This document shows positions 37,719-49,821 of a stretch of DNA of 64,000 bases, one piece after another. Position numbers and translations under genes: made by a program. Source of the DNA: Mycobacterium paraense (GTDB lineage Bacteria; Actinomycetota; Actinomycetes; Mycobacteriales; Mycobacteriaceae); NCBI RefSeq assembly GCF_002101815.1, contig NZ_LQPM01000013.1, positions 1-64,000 on the forward strand, in the 5' to 3' direction. The notes under the pieces were generated by a model. That model saw only the letters and a program-made list of their open reading frames with translations, did no database searches and had not been told where the DNA came from. Each line of letters starts with the position of its first letter. Position 1 is the first letter of the stretch.

Positions 37719-37729
37719 AGAGTGTACTT
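37719..37729 (-). promoter_or_regulatory. Shared promoter element AGTACACTCT before fadE22
   Basis: The same decamer as before the thiolase gene, with -10-like TACACT, about 75 bp upstream of the fadE22 start codon. Confidence 0.4.
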
Positions 37730-37758
37730 ATTCCCCGCGCGGGCCTCGGCGGGGGTGC

Positions 37759-38517
37759 CTACTTCGGCGCGAAGCGCTGCCCGGCGTCCAGCCGCAGGCA
37801 CTGGCCGTTGAGCATCGGGTTGTCCACGATGGCCGCCACCAGCTTCGCGTACTCCTCGGGCCGGCCCAGGCGTTTCGGGAAGGCCGCGTCCTTGGTCAGC
37901 GCCGCCGCGAATTCATCCGGAATGCCCTGGGTCAATCCCGTGGCGAACAGGCTCGGCGCGATCGCCAGCACGCGGATGCCCAGCGAACCCAGGTCACGCG
38001 CCATGGTCAGGCACATCCCGGCGATGCCCGCCTTGGCGGCGGTGTAGGCGACCTGGCCGATCTGGCCCTCGAACGCCGCGATCGACGCGGTGTTGATGAT
38101 GACGCCGCGCTCTTCGTCCTCGGGCTCGTTCTGGGCCATGTGGGCGGCCGCCAGCCGGCTGATGTTGAAGGTGGCGATGAGGTTGAGGTCGATGACGGAC
38201 TGGAAGGACTCCAGGTCGTGCGGACCGGACTTGGTCATGGTCCGCTTGGCGATCCCGCCGCCGGCCGTGGTGATGACGACGTGCAGGCCGCCGAGCTTGT
38301 CGACCGCGGTCTGCAGCGTCTCCTCGGTTCCCGTGAAGTCGGTGACGTCGACCGGGTAGAACGAGCCGCTGACGGCCTCGGCGACGGTCTTGCCGTCGGA
38401 GCCCTCGCGGTCGAGTATGGCGACGTCCGCGCCGCGTTCGTGCAACAGTTCGGCGCTGGCGCGACCCATCCCCGACGCGCCGCCGATGACGACGACCTTC
38501 TTGCCGTTGATCTCCAT
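37759..38517 (-). CDS. SDR, 3-hydroxyacyl-CoA dehydrogenase type II (HSD10)-like
   Basis: A 252-residue SDR: GGASGMGRASAELL cofactor loop, TTAGGG, catalytic Ser in NTASIAAFEGQIGQVAYTAAKAG with YTAAK. The GQIGQVAYTAAK pattern is typical of HSD17B10-like enzymes that oxidise 3-hydroxyacyl-CoA with NAD. It stands upstream of fadE22 on the same strand, fitting beta-oxidation. GAGGAGG is in front of the ATG. A 12-bp palindrome lies 56 bp upstream. Confidence 0.88.
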   Translation of the reverse strand: MEINGKKVVVIGGASGMGRASAELLHERGADVAILDREGSDGKTVAEAVSGSFYPVDVTDFTGTEETLQTAVDKLGGLHVVITTAGGGIAKRTMTKSGPHDLESFQSVIDLNLIATFNISRLAAAHMAQNEPEDEERGVIINTASIAAFEGQIGQVAYTAAKAGIAGMCLTMARDLGSLGIRVLAIAPSLFATGLTQGIPDEFAAALTKDAAFPKRLGRPEEYAKLVAAIVDNPMLNGQCLRLDAGQRFAPK

Positions 38518-38572
38518 CCGGACCTCCTCGTTAGGCTTGTCAGAATCCCTGAAATTTGTAACGTTTCCTAGG

Positions 38573-38584
38573 CACGCTAGCGTG
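38573..38584. promoter_or_regulatory. 12-bp palindrome between SDR and ligB
   Basis: CACGCTAGCGTG, perfect, between the divergent SDR and ligB genes; the position fits a regulator site for the SDR-fadE22 side. Confidence 0.4.
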
Positions 38585-38639
38585 TCCGCCCAACGGGGTT
38601 GACCCCGCCTTGTTCAAGGGCCATGCCAAGCTGAGTTGC

Positions 38640-40172
38640 GTGCTCCTCCTCGACGTCGCAAGCACGTCGCTTAATGTCGGCGGGACGTCGTCGCGGCTGA
38701 CGAAGATCGGCCACATCGCCGAGCTACTGCGCCGCGCCGCCCCCGACCCCGAGACCGTCGCGATCATCGTCTCGTGGCTCTCGGGCGAGCTGCGCCAACG
38801 CCAGATCGGCGTCGGCTGGGCGTCGTTGCGCTCCCGGCCGCCGCCGGCGCCCGAGCCCGCGACGCTGACCGTGGCGGGAGTCGACGCCGCGTTCGCCGAG
38901 ATCGGGGCGGTGTCGGGCAAGGGGTCGCAGGCGCGGCGGGCCGAGCTCCTCGACGCCTTGTTCGCCGCGGCGACCGAAACCGAGCAGGCCTTTTTGGTGC
39001 GCCTGCTCGGCGGCGAGCTGCGCCAGGGGGCGCTGGCCGGGATCATGGCCGACGCCGTCGCCAAGGCCGCCGGAATACCCCTCGCGGCGGTGCAGCGTGC
39101 CGCGATGCTGGGCGGGGATCTGCCGGCGGTGGCGGCGGCCGCCCTGTCCGGCTCGGCCGCGGCGCTCGACGCGTTCACCCTGCGGGTGGGCCGGCCGGTC
39201 AGCCCGATGCTGGCCCAGACCGCGACCGGCGTGGCCGACGCGATCGAACGCCACGACGGCACAACGATTTTCGAGGCGAAGCTGGACGGCGCGCGCGTGC
39301 AGATCCACCGGGCCGGCGAGGACGTCACCGTCTACACCCGCAGCCTCGACGACGTCACGGCGCGGCTGCCCGAGGTGGTCGAGGCGACGCTGGCGCTGCC
39401 GGTCACCGACCTGATCGCCGACGCCGAGGCGATCGCGCTGCGGCCCGACAACCGGCCACACCGCTTCCAGGTCACCGCCTCGCGATTCGGCCGGTCCGTC
39501 GACGTGGCTCAGGCCGTTGCGGCCCAACGGCTTTCGGTGTTCTTCTTCGACGTCCTGCACCGCGACGGCGCCGACCTGCTGGACGCGCCGACCACCGACC
39601 GGCTGGCCGCCCTGGACGCGCTGGTGCCGCCCGCGCAGCGGGTCGACCGGCTGACGACGTCGGACCCCGCGGAGGCCGCCCGCTTCCTGGACGCGACGCT
39701 GGCCGCCGGCCACGAGGGGGTGATGGCCAAGGCGCCCGACGCGCCGTATCTCGCGGGCCGGCGCGGGGCGGGCTGGCTCAAGGTCAAGCCGGTGCACACC
39801 CTGGACCTGGTGGTGCTCGCCGTGGAGTGGGGCTCGGGGCGCCGTCGCGGCAAGCTCTCCAACATCCACCTCGGCGCGAGGGATCCCGCCACCGGCGAAT
39901 TCGTCATGGTGGGAAAGACTTTCAAGGGAATGACCGACGCCATGCTGGACTGGCAGACCGCCCGATTCGGCGAGCTCGCGGTCGGCGGCACGGACGAGTA
40001 CGTGGTCCGGGTCCGTCCCGAGCAGGTGGTCGAGATCGCCCTGGACGGCGTGCAGAAGTCGTCGCGGTATCCGGGCGGGCTGGCGCTGCGGTTCGCCCGC
40101 GTGGTGCGCTACCGCGACGACAAGGGCCCGGCCGACGCCGACACCATCGACGCCGTCCGCGCGCTGTACTAA
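38640..40172 (+). CDS. ligB: ATP-dependent DNA ligase LigB
   Basis: A 510-residue ligase that seals nicks using ATP. An N-terminal DNA-binding domain (about 1-195) is followed by the nucleotidyltransferase domain with lysine motif [15 protein letters not shown], motif III-like [12 protein letters not shown], motif [14 protein letters not shown], motif V GWLKVKPV, and a C-terminal OB domain ending [19 protein letters not shown]. The GTG at 38640 ([12 protein letters not shown]) matches the M. tuberculosis start; a frame extension to 38610 adds ten residues with no support. It is divergent from the SDR gene. Confidence 0.94.
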   Translation: MLLLDVASTSLNVGGTSSRLTKIGHIAELLRRAAPDPETVAIIVSWLSGELRQRQIGVGWASLRSRPPPAPEPATLTVAGVDAAFAEIGAVSGKGSQARRAELLDALFAAATETEQAFLVRLLGGELRQGALAGIMADAVAKAAGIPLAAVQRAAMLGGDLPAVAAAALSGSAAALDAFTLRVGRPVSPMLAQTATGVADAIERHDGTTIFEAKLDGARVQIHRAGEDVTVYTRSLDDVTARLPEVVEATLALPVTDLIADAEAIALRPDNRPHRFQVTASRFGRSVDVAQAVAAQRLSVFFFDVLHRDGADLLDAPTTDRLAALDALVPPAQRVDRLTTSDPAEAARFLDATLAAGHEGVMAKAPDAPYLAGRRGAGWLKVKPVHTLDLVVLAVEWGSGRRRGKLSNIHLGARDPATGEFVMVGKTFKGMTDAMLDWQTARFGELAVGGTDEYVVRVRPEQVVEIALDGVQKSSRYPGGLALRFARVVRYRDDKGPADADTIDAVRALY

Positions 40173-40208
40173 AACACGCTGCAACACGCATTGTCATGGT
40201 TGCGCGCG

Positions 40209-40214
40209 TAGGGT
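40209..40214 (+). promoter_or_regulatory. -10 hexamer of a leaderless cstA promoter
   Basis: TAGGGT, seven bases before the GTG of cstA, the spacing expected when transcription starts at the initiation codon. Confidence 0.5.
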
Positions 40215-40221
40215 TTCCGCC

Positions 40222-42465
<2,244 letters not shown>

Positions 42466-42588
42466 TCGCGCGCCCCGCGCAACACAGGTAGTCAACTACG
42501 CATCCCACGGGGCGTTCGTCGACCTTACGGTTGGTGCGCCAACCACCGCTTGCCCGGTCAAGGCGCCACAGCGGAGAAGAGGTAGACG

Positions 42589-42819
42589 ATGTTGGGATCA
42601 CCCACGGGCCTCGACGAGCCCATCAACCGGCAGCCGCCGGCCGCGCCGCCGGTGGAGGCGACATCCACCGAGGTACTGATCAGCACGCAGCAGGTGTTGT
42701 TCGGCACCGCCGCCGCCCTGGGGGCGCACCGCAAGACGGACCCGCAGCGGCGGCACTACCCGAAGCGTTACGGATTCCTCGAGAACGCCCTCATGGCACG
42801 CGAAATGGAAAGATTATGA
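42589..42819 (+). CDS. Small protein, first gene of a micro-operon after cstA
   Basis: 76 residues, with a proline-rich start (GLDEPINRQPPAAPP), a modest hydrophobic helix (EVLISTQQVLFGTAAALG) and a basic end (RRHYPKRYGFLENALMAREMERL). No known domain is recognised. AGAAGAGG precedes the ATG and the stop overlaps the next ATG as ATGA, so the two proteins are probably made in fixed ratio. It is 123 bp behind cstA. Confidence 0.65.
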   Translation: MLGSPTGLDEPINRQPPAAPPVEATSTEVLISTQQVLFGTAAALGAHRKTDPQRRHYPKRYGFLENALMAREMERL

Positions 42820-42932
42820 ACGTTGTCGTCGCACTTGCGTCCGCGATGTTGATGGTGATGATCGCGAAGGGGATCTACAGCCTGCAGTGGTGGCTGGAGC
42901 GCAGCGACTACATCCGTCATTTCGAGGACTGA
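42816..42932 (+). CDS. 38-residue membrane micropeptide
   Basis: NVVVALASAMLMVMIAKGIYSL is one transmembrane helix, followed by an aromatic/charged tail (QWWLERSDYIRHFED). It is coupled to the preceding small gene by an ATGA overlap. It does not look like the YbdD/YjiX partner known for CstA in enterobacteria. It may be a small subunit for a membrane transporter such as CstA; that is inference from position only. Confidence 0.6.
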   Translation: MNVVVALASAMLMVMIAKGIYSLQWWLERSDYIRHFED

Positions 42933-42994
42933 CCGCCCCCGCCCGGGCGGCGCGCCCGAGGAAAAAGTTCGTGCCGAAATCCCGTGCAGCCTCC

Positions 42995-43000
42995 TAGAAT
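42995..43000 (+). promoter_or_regulatory. -10 hexamer of a leaderless promoter (DnaK-like gene)
   Basis: TAGAAT, eight bases before the ATG at 43009; no Shine-Dalgarno is present, so the mRNA likely begins at the start codon. Confidence 0.55.
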
Positions 43001-43008
43001 TGTGCGGA

Positions 43009-44526
43009 ATGAGGGTCGGCATCGACTTTGGCACCACCCACACCGTCGTTGCGGCCGTCGATCGGGGTAATTATCCGGTCATCTCGTTCGACGGACTGGA
43101 CGCCTGGCCCTCGCTCATCGCCGCGAACGCCGACGGGGAGCTGCGATACGGGGTGGAGGCGGCCGCCGTGCGCCACGAGCCGGGCTGGTCGGTGCTGCGG
43201 TCGTTCAAACGCCTCCTCAACGAGGCCGGACCGCAGACCGAGCTGAACCTCGCCGGCCGCGACCATCGGCTGGCCGACCTCCTCACCGGCTTTCTGGCCC
43301 AGCTGAGACGCGACCTGCAGCATCGCTCCAATGCCACCCTGGCGCCGGGCGAGACCATCGAGGCGGCCATCAGCGTGCCCGCCAACGCCTCCAGCGCCCA
43401 GCGGCTGCTGACGCTCGACGCGTTCGTCGCGGCGGGTTTTCACGTCGTCGCGCTGCTGAACGAGCCGTCGGCCGCCAGCCTGGAGTACGCCCACCGGTAC
43501 CGCTCCACCATCACCGCCAAACGCGAGTACGTCCTCGTCTACGACCTCGGCGGCGGCACGTTCGACGCGTCGCTGCTGCGGATGACCGGGCACGAGAACG
43601 AGGTCGTGATCAGCGAAGGCATTCAACGCCTCGGCGGCGACGACTTCGACGAGGCGATCGCGGACCTCGTCCTGGCCCGGCTGAACCTGCGGACGGTCGA
43701 TCCGGCCACCCGCGAGCTGCTGCGGGAGGAGTGCGCCGCCCGCAAGGAGGCCGTGGGGCCGCAGACGCGCCGATTCCTGGTGGACCTCACCGGCGTCGAC
43801 GCGGTCGACCGGCCCCCGTTCTCCTGCGGCATCGACGACGTCTACTCCGTCTGCGCGCCGCTCGTCGACCACACGACCGAGCTGCTGCACCGCGTCCTGC
43901 GCGCCCCCGCTCCCGGCAGGGGCGTGGCGTGGTCGGAGGTGGCGGGCATCTACGTGGTGGGCGGGGCCGGCGGCTTCCCGCTGGTTTCGCGGATGCTGCG
44001 CACCGCATTCGGCGAGAAGCGGGTGAAGCGCTCGCCGCACCCGTTCGCCGCGACGGCCATCGGCCTGGCGGTCTTCCTGGACAAGGAGGCGGGTTTCGCG
44101 TTGTCCGAACGCTTTTCGCGGCACTTCGGGGTGTTCCGGGAGGCGCAGGCCGGCTCCGACGTGGTGTTCGACCCGATCGTGCCGAAGGACGCCTCGCTGC
44201 CCGGGGACTCCCCGCTGGTCGTGCGGCGGACCTACCGGGCGGCGCACAACATCGGGCACTTCCGCTTCGTCGAGTGCAGCCGCCTGGTCGACGGGCGCCC
44301 CGACGGCGACGTGACGCCCTACGACCCGGTCCTGTTTCCCTTCGACCCGGCCCTCTACGACCGGGACGACCTGGGCCGGCAACCGGTCGGCCGCTGGAGC
44401 GACGGCCCCGACGTCGAGGAACGCTACGTGGTCGCCCCCAGCGGCGCCGTCGAGGTGACGCTGACGACGCACCCCGCCGGTTTCAAGCGCACCTTCCGGC
44501 TGGAGCGCTGCGCGGCGGCGTCGTAG
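43009..44526 (+). CDS. DnaK/Hsp70-like ATPase without a classical substrate-binding domain
   Basis: About 505 residues. The actin-type ATPase domain has phosphate-1 GIDFGTTHT, NEPSAASLEYAHRY, phosphate-2 VYDLGGGTFDAS and the adenosine motif VVGGAGGFPLV. After about residue 370 comes a C-terminal part of mostly beta type (VVRRTYRAAHNIGHFRFVECS, then VAPSGAVEVTLTTH) that is far shorter than the substrate domain plus lid of DnaK. No DnaJ or GrpE gene is near. A role as a specialised chaperone or signalling ATPase is open. The promoter appears leaderless. Confidence 0.83.
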   Translation: MRVGIDFGTTHTVVAAVDRGNYPVISFDGLDAWPSLIAANADGELRYGVEAAAVRHEPGWSVLRSFKRLLNEAGPQTELNLAGRDHRLADLLTGFLAQLRRDLQHRSNATLAPGETIEAAISVPANASSAQRLLTLDAFVAAGFHVVALLNEPSAASLEYAHRYRSTITAKREYVLVYDLGGGTFDASLLRMTGHENEVVISEGIQRLGGDDFDEAIADLVLARLNLRTVDPATRELLREECAARKEAVGPQTRRFLVDLTGVDAVDRPPFSCGIDDVYSVCAPLVDHTTELLHRVLRAPAPGRGVAWSEVAGIYVVGGAGGFPLVSRMLRTAFGEKRVKRSPHPFAATAIGLAVFLDKEAGFALSERFSRHFGVFREAQAGSDVVFDPIVPKDASLPGDSPLVVRRTYRAAHNIGHFRFVECSRLVDGRPDGDVTPYDPVLFPFDPALYDRDDLGRQPVGRWSDGPDVEERYVVAPSGAVEVTLTTHPAGFKRTFRLERCAAAS

Positions 44527-44550
44527 GCCGAACCACGAACGGAGACAACG

Positions 44551-45378
44551 ATGTCCACCTGGCTGATCACCGGCTGCTCGACGGGCCTGGGCCGCGCGCT
44601 CGCCGAGGCCGTCATCGCCGCCGGCCACAACGCCGTCGTCACCGCGCGCGACGTCGCGAAGGTCACCGACCTGGCCGAGGCCACTCCCGATCGGGTGCTG
44701 GCGGTCGCCCTCGACGTCACCAAGCCCGCGCAGGTCACCTCCGCCGTGCGGCGGGGCCACGAGCGGTTCGGCGGCCTCGACGTCCTGGTCAACAACGCCG
44801 GCTACGGCTACCGCGCCGCCGTCGAAGAGGGCGACGACGCCGAGGTCCGCGAGTTGTTCGAGACGCACTTCTTCGGCACGGTCGCGATGATCAAGGCGGT
44901 GCTGCCCGGCATGCGGGCGCGCCGCAGCGGCGCGATCGTCAACATCTCCTCGATCGGCGCGACGGTGACGCCGGTGGGATCCGGGTACTACGCGGCGGCC
45001 AAGGCGGCGATCGAGGGCATCAGCGGCGCCCTGCGCGGCGAGCTCGCGCCGCTGGGCATCTCGGTGACGGTCGTCGAGCCCGGCGCCTTTCGCACCGACT
45101 TCGCCGGTCGCTCGCTTGCGCAGTCGGCCGAGGTCATCGACGACTACGCCGCCACCGCCGGGCAGCGGCGCAAGGAAAACGACACCATGCACGGCAACCA
45201 GGCCGGCGACCCCGCCAAGGCCGCCGCGGCGATCATCGCGGCCGTCGAGTCAAGCGAGCCGCCCGGGTTCCTGTTGCTGGGCCCCGACGCCCTGGCCCTG
45301 TACCGCCATGTCGCTGACGCGCGCGCCGGCGAGATCGCGAAATGGGAAGCGGTGACCAGCGGCACCAATTTCGACTAG
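44551..45378 (+). CDS. Short-chain dehydrogenase/reductase
   Basis: 275 residues, classical SDR: TGCSTGLGRALAEA, NNAGYGYRAAVEEGDD, Ser in NISSIGA and YYAAAKAAIEG. The pattern WLITGCSTGLG and the Gly-Tyr-Gly after NNAG put it in the group often labelled SDR17/retinol-dehydrogenase-like. The substrate is unknown. GGAGA lies before the ATG. It follows the DnaK-like gene by 24 bp and is convergent with the F420-type gene, 3 bp apart. Confidence 0.9.
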   Translation: MSTWLITGCSTGLGRALAEAVIAAGHNAVVTARDVAKVTDLAEATPDRVLAVALDVTKPAQVTSAVRRGHERFGGLDVLVNNAGYGYRAAVEEGDDAEVRELFETHFFGTVAMIKAVLPGMRARRSGAIVNISSIGATVTPVGSGYYAAAKAAIEGISGALRGELAPLGISVTVVEPGAFRTDFAGRSLAQSAEVIDDYAATAGQRRKENDTMHGNQAGDPAKAAAAIIAAVESSEPPGFLLLGPDALALYRHVADARAGEIAKWEAVTSGTNFD

Positions 45379-45381
45379 GGC

Positions 45382-46338
45382 TCAGCCGCGCACCGCGGGC
45401 AGCACGTCGCGTTCCCACGCCGCGAAGAACCCGTCCATGTCCGGGCCGATCTGCTGCACGTAGACCTCGTCGATGTCGGCGTCGAGGTACTGGCGCACCT
45501 GCGCGATGTGCTTGTCCGGGTCCGGCCCGCACGCGACGCTCTCGGCGACCTTCTCCGGTGGCACCAGCGACATGAGCGCGGCAAAGTCCTTGGGCCGCGG
45601 CAAGATCTGCGAGGTCTGCCCGGGCAGCCCCTCGTTGCCCCACAACCGGTGCGCCACCTTCAGCGCGGCGTCGGCGTCGGCGTCCCAACTCACCTTGGTG
45701 CCGGCCTGCACCGGCTTGTCGCCCCCGCCGGATTCCCGGAACGCCTTGACCAGGTCCGCCTCGGGCATCGCCAGCACGTAGCCGTCGCCGATGCGCCCGG
45801 CCAGCTCCGCGCCCTGCGGTCCGAACCCGGAAACGTAGATCGGCACCGGCCGTTCGGGCCGCGTGTAGATGCGCGCTTCTTGGACCTCGTAGTGCTTGCC
45901 GTGGTGGCTCACCTCGTCGCCGCGGTGCAGCAACCGGATGACGTCGACCGCCTCCTCCAGCATTTCCTGGCGCACCGCCACCGACGGCCAGCTGTCGCCG
46001 AGGATGTGCTCGTTGAGCGCCTCGCCGCTGCCCACCCCGAGGACGAAGCGGCCGTCGAGCTGCACGGCGGCGGTGGCCGACGCGTGCGCGATGATCGCCG
46101 GATGCGTGCGCACGGTCGGGCAGGTGACGGCCGTGCTCACCGGCAGCGAGGTGGCCTCCGACAGCGCGCCGATCACGCCCCACACGAACGGGCTCTGGCC
46201 CTGCTCGTCGTTCCACGGGTGAAAGTGATCGGAGATCCACAGCGCGTCGAATCCGGCCGCCTCCGCCCGTTTGGCCTGGTCCACCAGTTCCTTGGGGCCG
46301 AACTGCTCGCAGGAAAGGAAGTATCCGAACTTGGTCAT
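45382..46338 (-). CDS. F420-dependent luciferase-like oxidoreductase (glucose-6-phosphate dehydrogenase-like)
   Basis: A 318-residue TIM barrel of the LLM class: FGYFLSCEQFGPKELVDQAKRAEAAGFDALWISDHFHPW at the start, TAVTCPTVRTHPAIIAHA, VLGVGSGEALNEHILG and PIYVSGFGPQGAELAGRIGDGY. The SDHFHPWNDEQGQSP segment is typical of the Fgd-like F420 subfamily. It probably uses coenzyme F420, abundant in mycobacteria; the substrate is unknown. It is divergent from the crotonase gene across a 259-bp gap with a very long hairpin. Confidence 0.9.
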   Translation of the reverse strand: MTKFGYFLSCEQFGPKELVDQAKRAEAAGFDALWISDHFHPWNDEQGQSPFVWGVIGALSEATSLPVSTAVTCPTVRTHPAIIAHASATAAVQLDGRFVLGVGSGEALNEHILGDSWPSVAVRQEMLEEAVDVIRLLHRGDEVSHHGKHYEVQEARIYTRPERPVPIYVSGFGPQGAELAGRIGDGYVLAMPEADLVKAFRESGGGDKPVQAGTKVSWDADADAALKVAHRLWGNEGLPGQTSQILPRPKDFAALMSLVPPEKVAESVACGPDPDKHIAQVRQYLDADIDEVYVQQIGPDMDGFFAAWERDVLPAVRG

Positions 46339-46420
46339 GGCGACGGGCTACCCGGTACGCGGTGGCTTATGCGCCGCGACACTCCTGCCACACCAGTCAC
46401 GAAATCGCAGGGACCATCCG

Positions 46421-46476
46421 TTGTGCCCGCCTCAGAGCGACAACGAGCCGCGTTTGTCGCTGTGAGGCGGGCACAA
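46421..46476. repeat. Long hairpin-forming inverted repeat
   Basis: Two 23-base arms with a single mismatch (TTGTGCCCGCCTCA...CGACAA and its complement) separated by ten bases, in the gap between the divergent F420-type and crotonase genes. It is too long for an ordinary operator and has no T-run. A terminator, a structured RNA or a small palindromic repeat element are all possible. Confidence 0.75.
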
Positions 46477-46597
46477 AGCCCATATCTTCCCGCGGCGGGG
46501 CCAATGTGGCGCATGTGAAAGCCAGCATCGCGAGAACCCCTTCGCCATTTAGGAGAAGATTATTCTTCGGAACCGAGAGACGCTTTACGATCGGTGG

Positions 46598-47370
<773 letters not shown>

Positions 47371-47374
<4 letters not shown>

Positions 47375-48516
47375 CCGGCCCGCTGAACGGCGTGCGCATC
47401 GTGATGATGGGCGGCCTGGGTCCGGCACCCTTTTGCGGAATGTTGTTGGGGGACTTGGGCGCCGACGTGGTTCGCGTCGATGCCCTCGCGGGGGTGGACG
47501 GTGCGCTGCCGATCGACTACACGGTTCGGCGCAGCCAGCGGTCGCTGGCCGCCGACGTCAAAGACCCCCGGGGCACCGAGCTGGTGCACCGGTTGGTCGC
47601 CGACGCCGACGCCTTCGTCGACGTGTTTCGCCCCGGCGTCGCCGAACGGCTGGGTATCGGGCCGAATGCCTTGCGGGAGCGCAATCCTCGCCTGGTCTAC
47701 GCCCGGATGACGGGCTACGGGCAGGACGGACCCCTGGCGGGGAACGCCGGCCACGACATCAACTACATCGCCCTGGCCGGAGCCCTGCACGGCATCGGCA
47801 CCGCCGAATCACCCGTTCCCCCATTGAATCTGGTCGGGGATTACGGCGGCGGCGGGATGCTCCTGGCGGTGGGGCTGCTCAGCGCGATCCTCGAAGCCCG
47901 CCAGTCCGGCGTGGGCCAGGTCCTCGACGTGGCGATGGTCGACGGCGCGGCGACGCTGATGGCGCCGTACTTCGGGATGGTCGCCGCGGGCACCTGGCGC
48001 GACCATCGGCAGGACAATCTGCTCGACGGCGCGGCCCACTTCTACGGCGTCTACGCCACGGCCGACGGCGGCCACGTGGCCGTCGGCGCGATGGAACGAA
48101 AGTTCTACGCCGAGCTGTGCGACCGCCTGGGCGTCGACGTGCCCCAGGATGACGACCGGCCGGCGACCTGGGCCGCCCACCGCGCCGAGCTGGCCGCCCG
48201 CTTCGCCGAGCGGACCCGCGACGAGTGGGAGCGGATCCTCGATTCGCCGGGATGCTGTGCGACGCCGGTGCTTTCGCTGAACGAGGCGCCCCGGCATCCC
48301 CACGCCGCCGCGCGCCGGGCCTTCATCGAGGTCGACGGCGTCACGCAGCCCGCACCCGCCCCACGCTTCTCGCGCAGCCGGCCCGCCGCGCCGTCGGGTC
48401 CCGCGCTGCCGGGCGACCACACGCGCGCGTTGCTGCGCGAGCTGGGACTGGACACCGAGGCCATCACCGAACTCGTCGACTCCGGCGTGGTGGCACAGAG
48501 CAAGAGGGGACGTTAA
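47371..48516 (+). CDS. CaiB/BaiF family, alpha-methylacyl-CoA racemase-like
   Basis: About 381 residues. LNGVRIVMMGGLGPAPFCGMLLGDLGADVVRVD opens the fold. The racemase catalytic pair is visible: His in NAGHDINYIALAGAL and Asp in LVGDYGGGG, matching the alpha-methylacyl-CoA racemase pattern rather than that of a CoA transferase. Racemisation of 2-methyl branched acyl-CoA, from methyl-branched lipids or sterol side chains, is the likely reaction. The start at GTG 47371 overlaps the crotonase stop; a GTG nine bases earlier is possible. Confidence 0.88.
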
Positions 48517-49812
48517 ATGGCCTGGGACTTCTCCACCGACCCGCAGTGGGCGCAGCAACTGGACTGGGTCGAGGATTTCGTCCGCAACGAGTGCGAACCG
48601 ATCGACCTGATCGTCAAGGAATCTCACGACCTGGGCGACCCGGTGCGCCAGGCCCTCATCCCACCGCTACAGGAGATCGTCAAGGAGCGCGGCCTGTGGG
48701 CCACCCACCTCGGGCCGCACCTCGGCGGGCCGGGCTATGGGCAGGTGAAGCTGGCCCTGCTCAACGAGATCCTGGGCCGCTCGGAGTGCGCGCCGATCGT
48801 GTTCGGCTCGCAGGCCCCCGATTCGGGCAACAGCGAAATCCTCGCGCACTACGGCACGCCCGAACTCAAGGCCCGCTACCTCGAGCCGCTGCTGGACAAC
48901 CGCATCGTCTCCTGCTTCTCGATGACCGAGCCGCAGGGCGGCGCGGACCCCAAGGTGTTCCGCACCACCGCCGTGCCCGATGGCGATCACTGGATCATCA
49001 ACGGGGAGAAGTGGTTTTCCTCGTTCGCGTCGATGGCGTCGTTCATCATCGTGATGGCGATGACCGACCCCGAAGCGCCGCCGTACCAGCGATACTCGAT
49101 GTTCGTCGTGCCGGGCGACACCCCCGGCATCAACGTGCTGCGCGACGTCGGGCTGGGGTATCAGCCGGCGGGCGGCGGCCGGGAAGGGTACGTCCGTTAC
49201 GAGAACGTCCGGGTGCCCGCGGACCACATGCTGGGCCCGCGCGGCGGGGCCTTCGTCGTGGCCCAAACCCGACTGGGCGGTGGGCGGATTCACCACGCCA
49301 TGCGCACGGTCGGGTTGGTGCGGCGCATCTTCGACATGATCTGCGAGCGGGCGGTGTCGCGCTACACCCAGGGCGAGGTGCTGGCCAACAAGCAACTGGT
49401 CCAGGAGATGGTCGCCGACTCGTGGATGGAGATCGAGGCCTTCCGGCTGCTGACCCTGCAAACCGCTTGGAAGATCGACCAATTCAACGACTACAAGGCG
49501 GTGCGCGCCGACATCTCGGCGGTGAAGGCGATGATGCAGAAGGTGTTGCACGACGTGTCGTCGCGGGCGCTGCAGCTGCACGGGTCGCTGGGCACGACCC
49601 ATGAGATGCCGTTCGTGCAGTACCTGGTGGAGTCGTTCGTGCTCGGCCTTGCCGACGGTCCCACCGAGGTGCACAAGGTGACGCTGGCCCGGCTATTGCT
49701 GAAGTACCGCCCGCCGGCGCCGGACCTGTTCCCCTCCGAGCACCTGCTGCGGTTGCGCGCGGCAGCCGAGGCGAAGTTCGCCGACCGGCTGGCGGGCATC
49801 CCCCGCGGGTAG
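48517..49812 (+). CDS. Acyl-CoA dehydrogenase, ACAD10/ACAD11-like
   Basis: 431 residues. FAD and substrate regions are CFSMTEPQGGADPKVFRT and GEKWFSSFASMASF. Several segments recall the dehydrogenase half of ACAD10/11: QAPDSGNSEIL, GRIHHAMRTVGLVRRIFDMICERA and GLADGPTEVHK. In mammals this half is fused to an aminoglycoside-phosphotransferase-like kinase; here a kinase of that type is encoded 1.1 kb downstream on the other strand. The start ATG follows the TAA of the racemase directly (TAAATG), so the three genes from the crotonase form an operon. Confidence 0.9.
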   Translation: MAWDFSTDPQWAQQLDWVEDFVRNECEPIDLIVKESHDLGDPVRQALIPPLQEIVKERGLWATHLGPHLGGPGYGQVKLALLNEILGRSECAPIVFGSQAPDSGNSEILAHYGTPELKARYLEPLLDNRIVSCFSMTEPQGGADPKVFRTTAVPDGDHWIINGEKWFSSFASMASFIIVMAMTDPEAPPYQRYSMFVVPGDTPGINVLRDVGLGYQPAGGGREGYVRYENVRVPADHMLGPRGGAFVVAQTRLGGGRIHHAMRTVGLVRRIFDMICERAVSRYTQGEVLANKQLVQEMVADSWMEIEAFRLLTLQTAWKIDQFNDYKAVRADISAVKAMMQKVLHDVSSRALQLHGSLGTTHEMPFVQYLVESFVLGLADGPTEVHKVTLARLLLKYRPPAPDLFPSEHLLRLRAAAEAKFADRLAGIPRG

Positions 49813-49821
49813 TACCCGTGG

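Noticed and set aside
38558..38571. KstR-like site before the SDR gene
   Set aside because: TGTAAC is present but the matching GTT half-site is not at the required distance.
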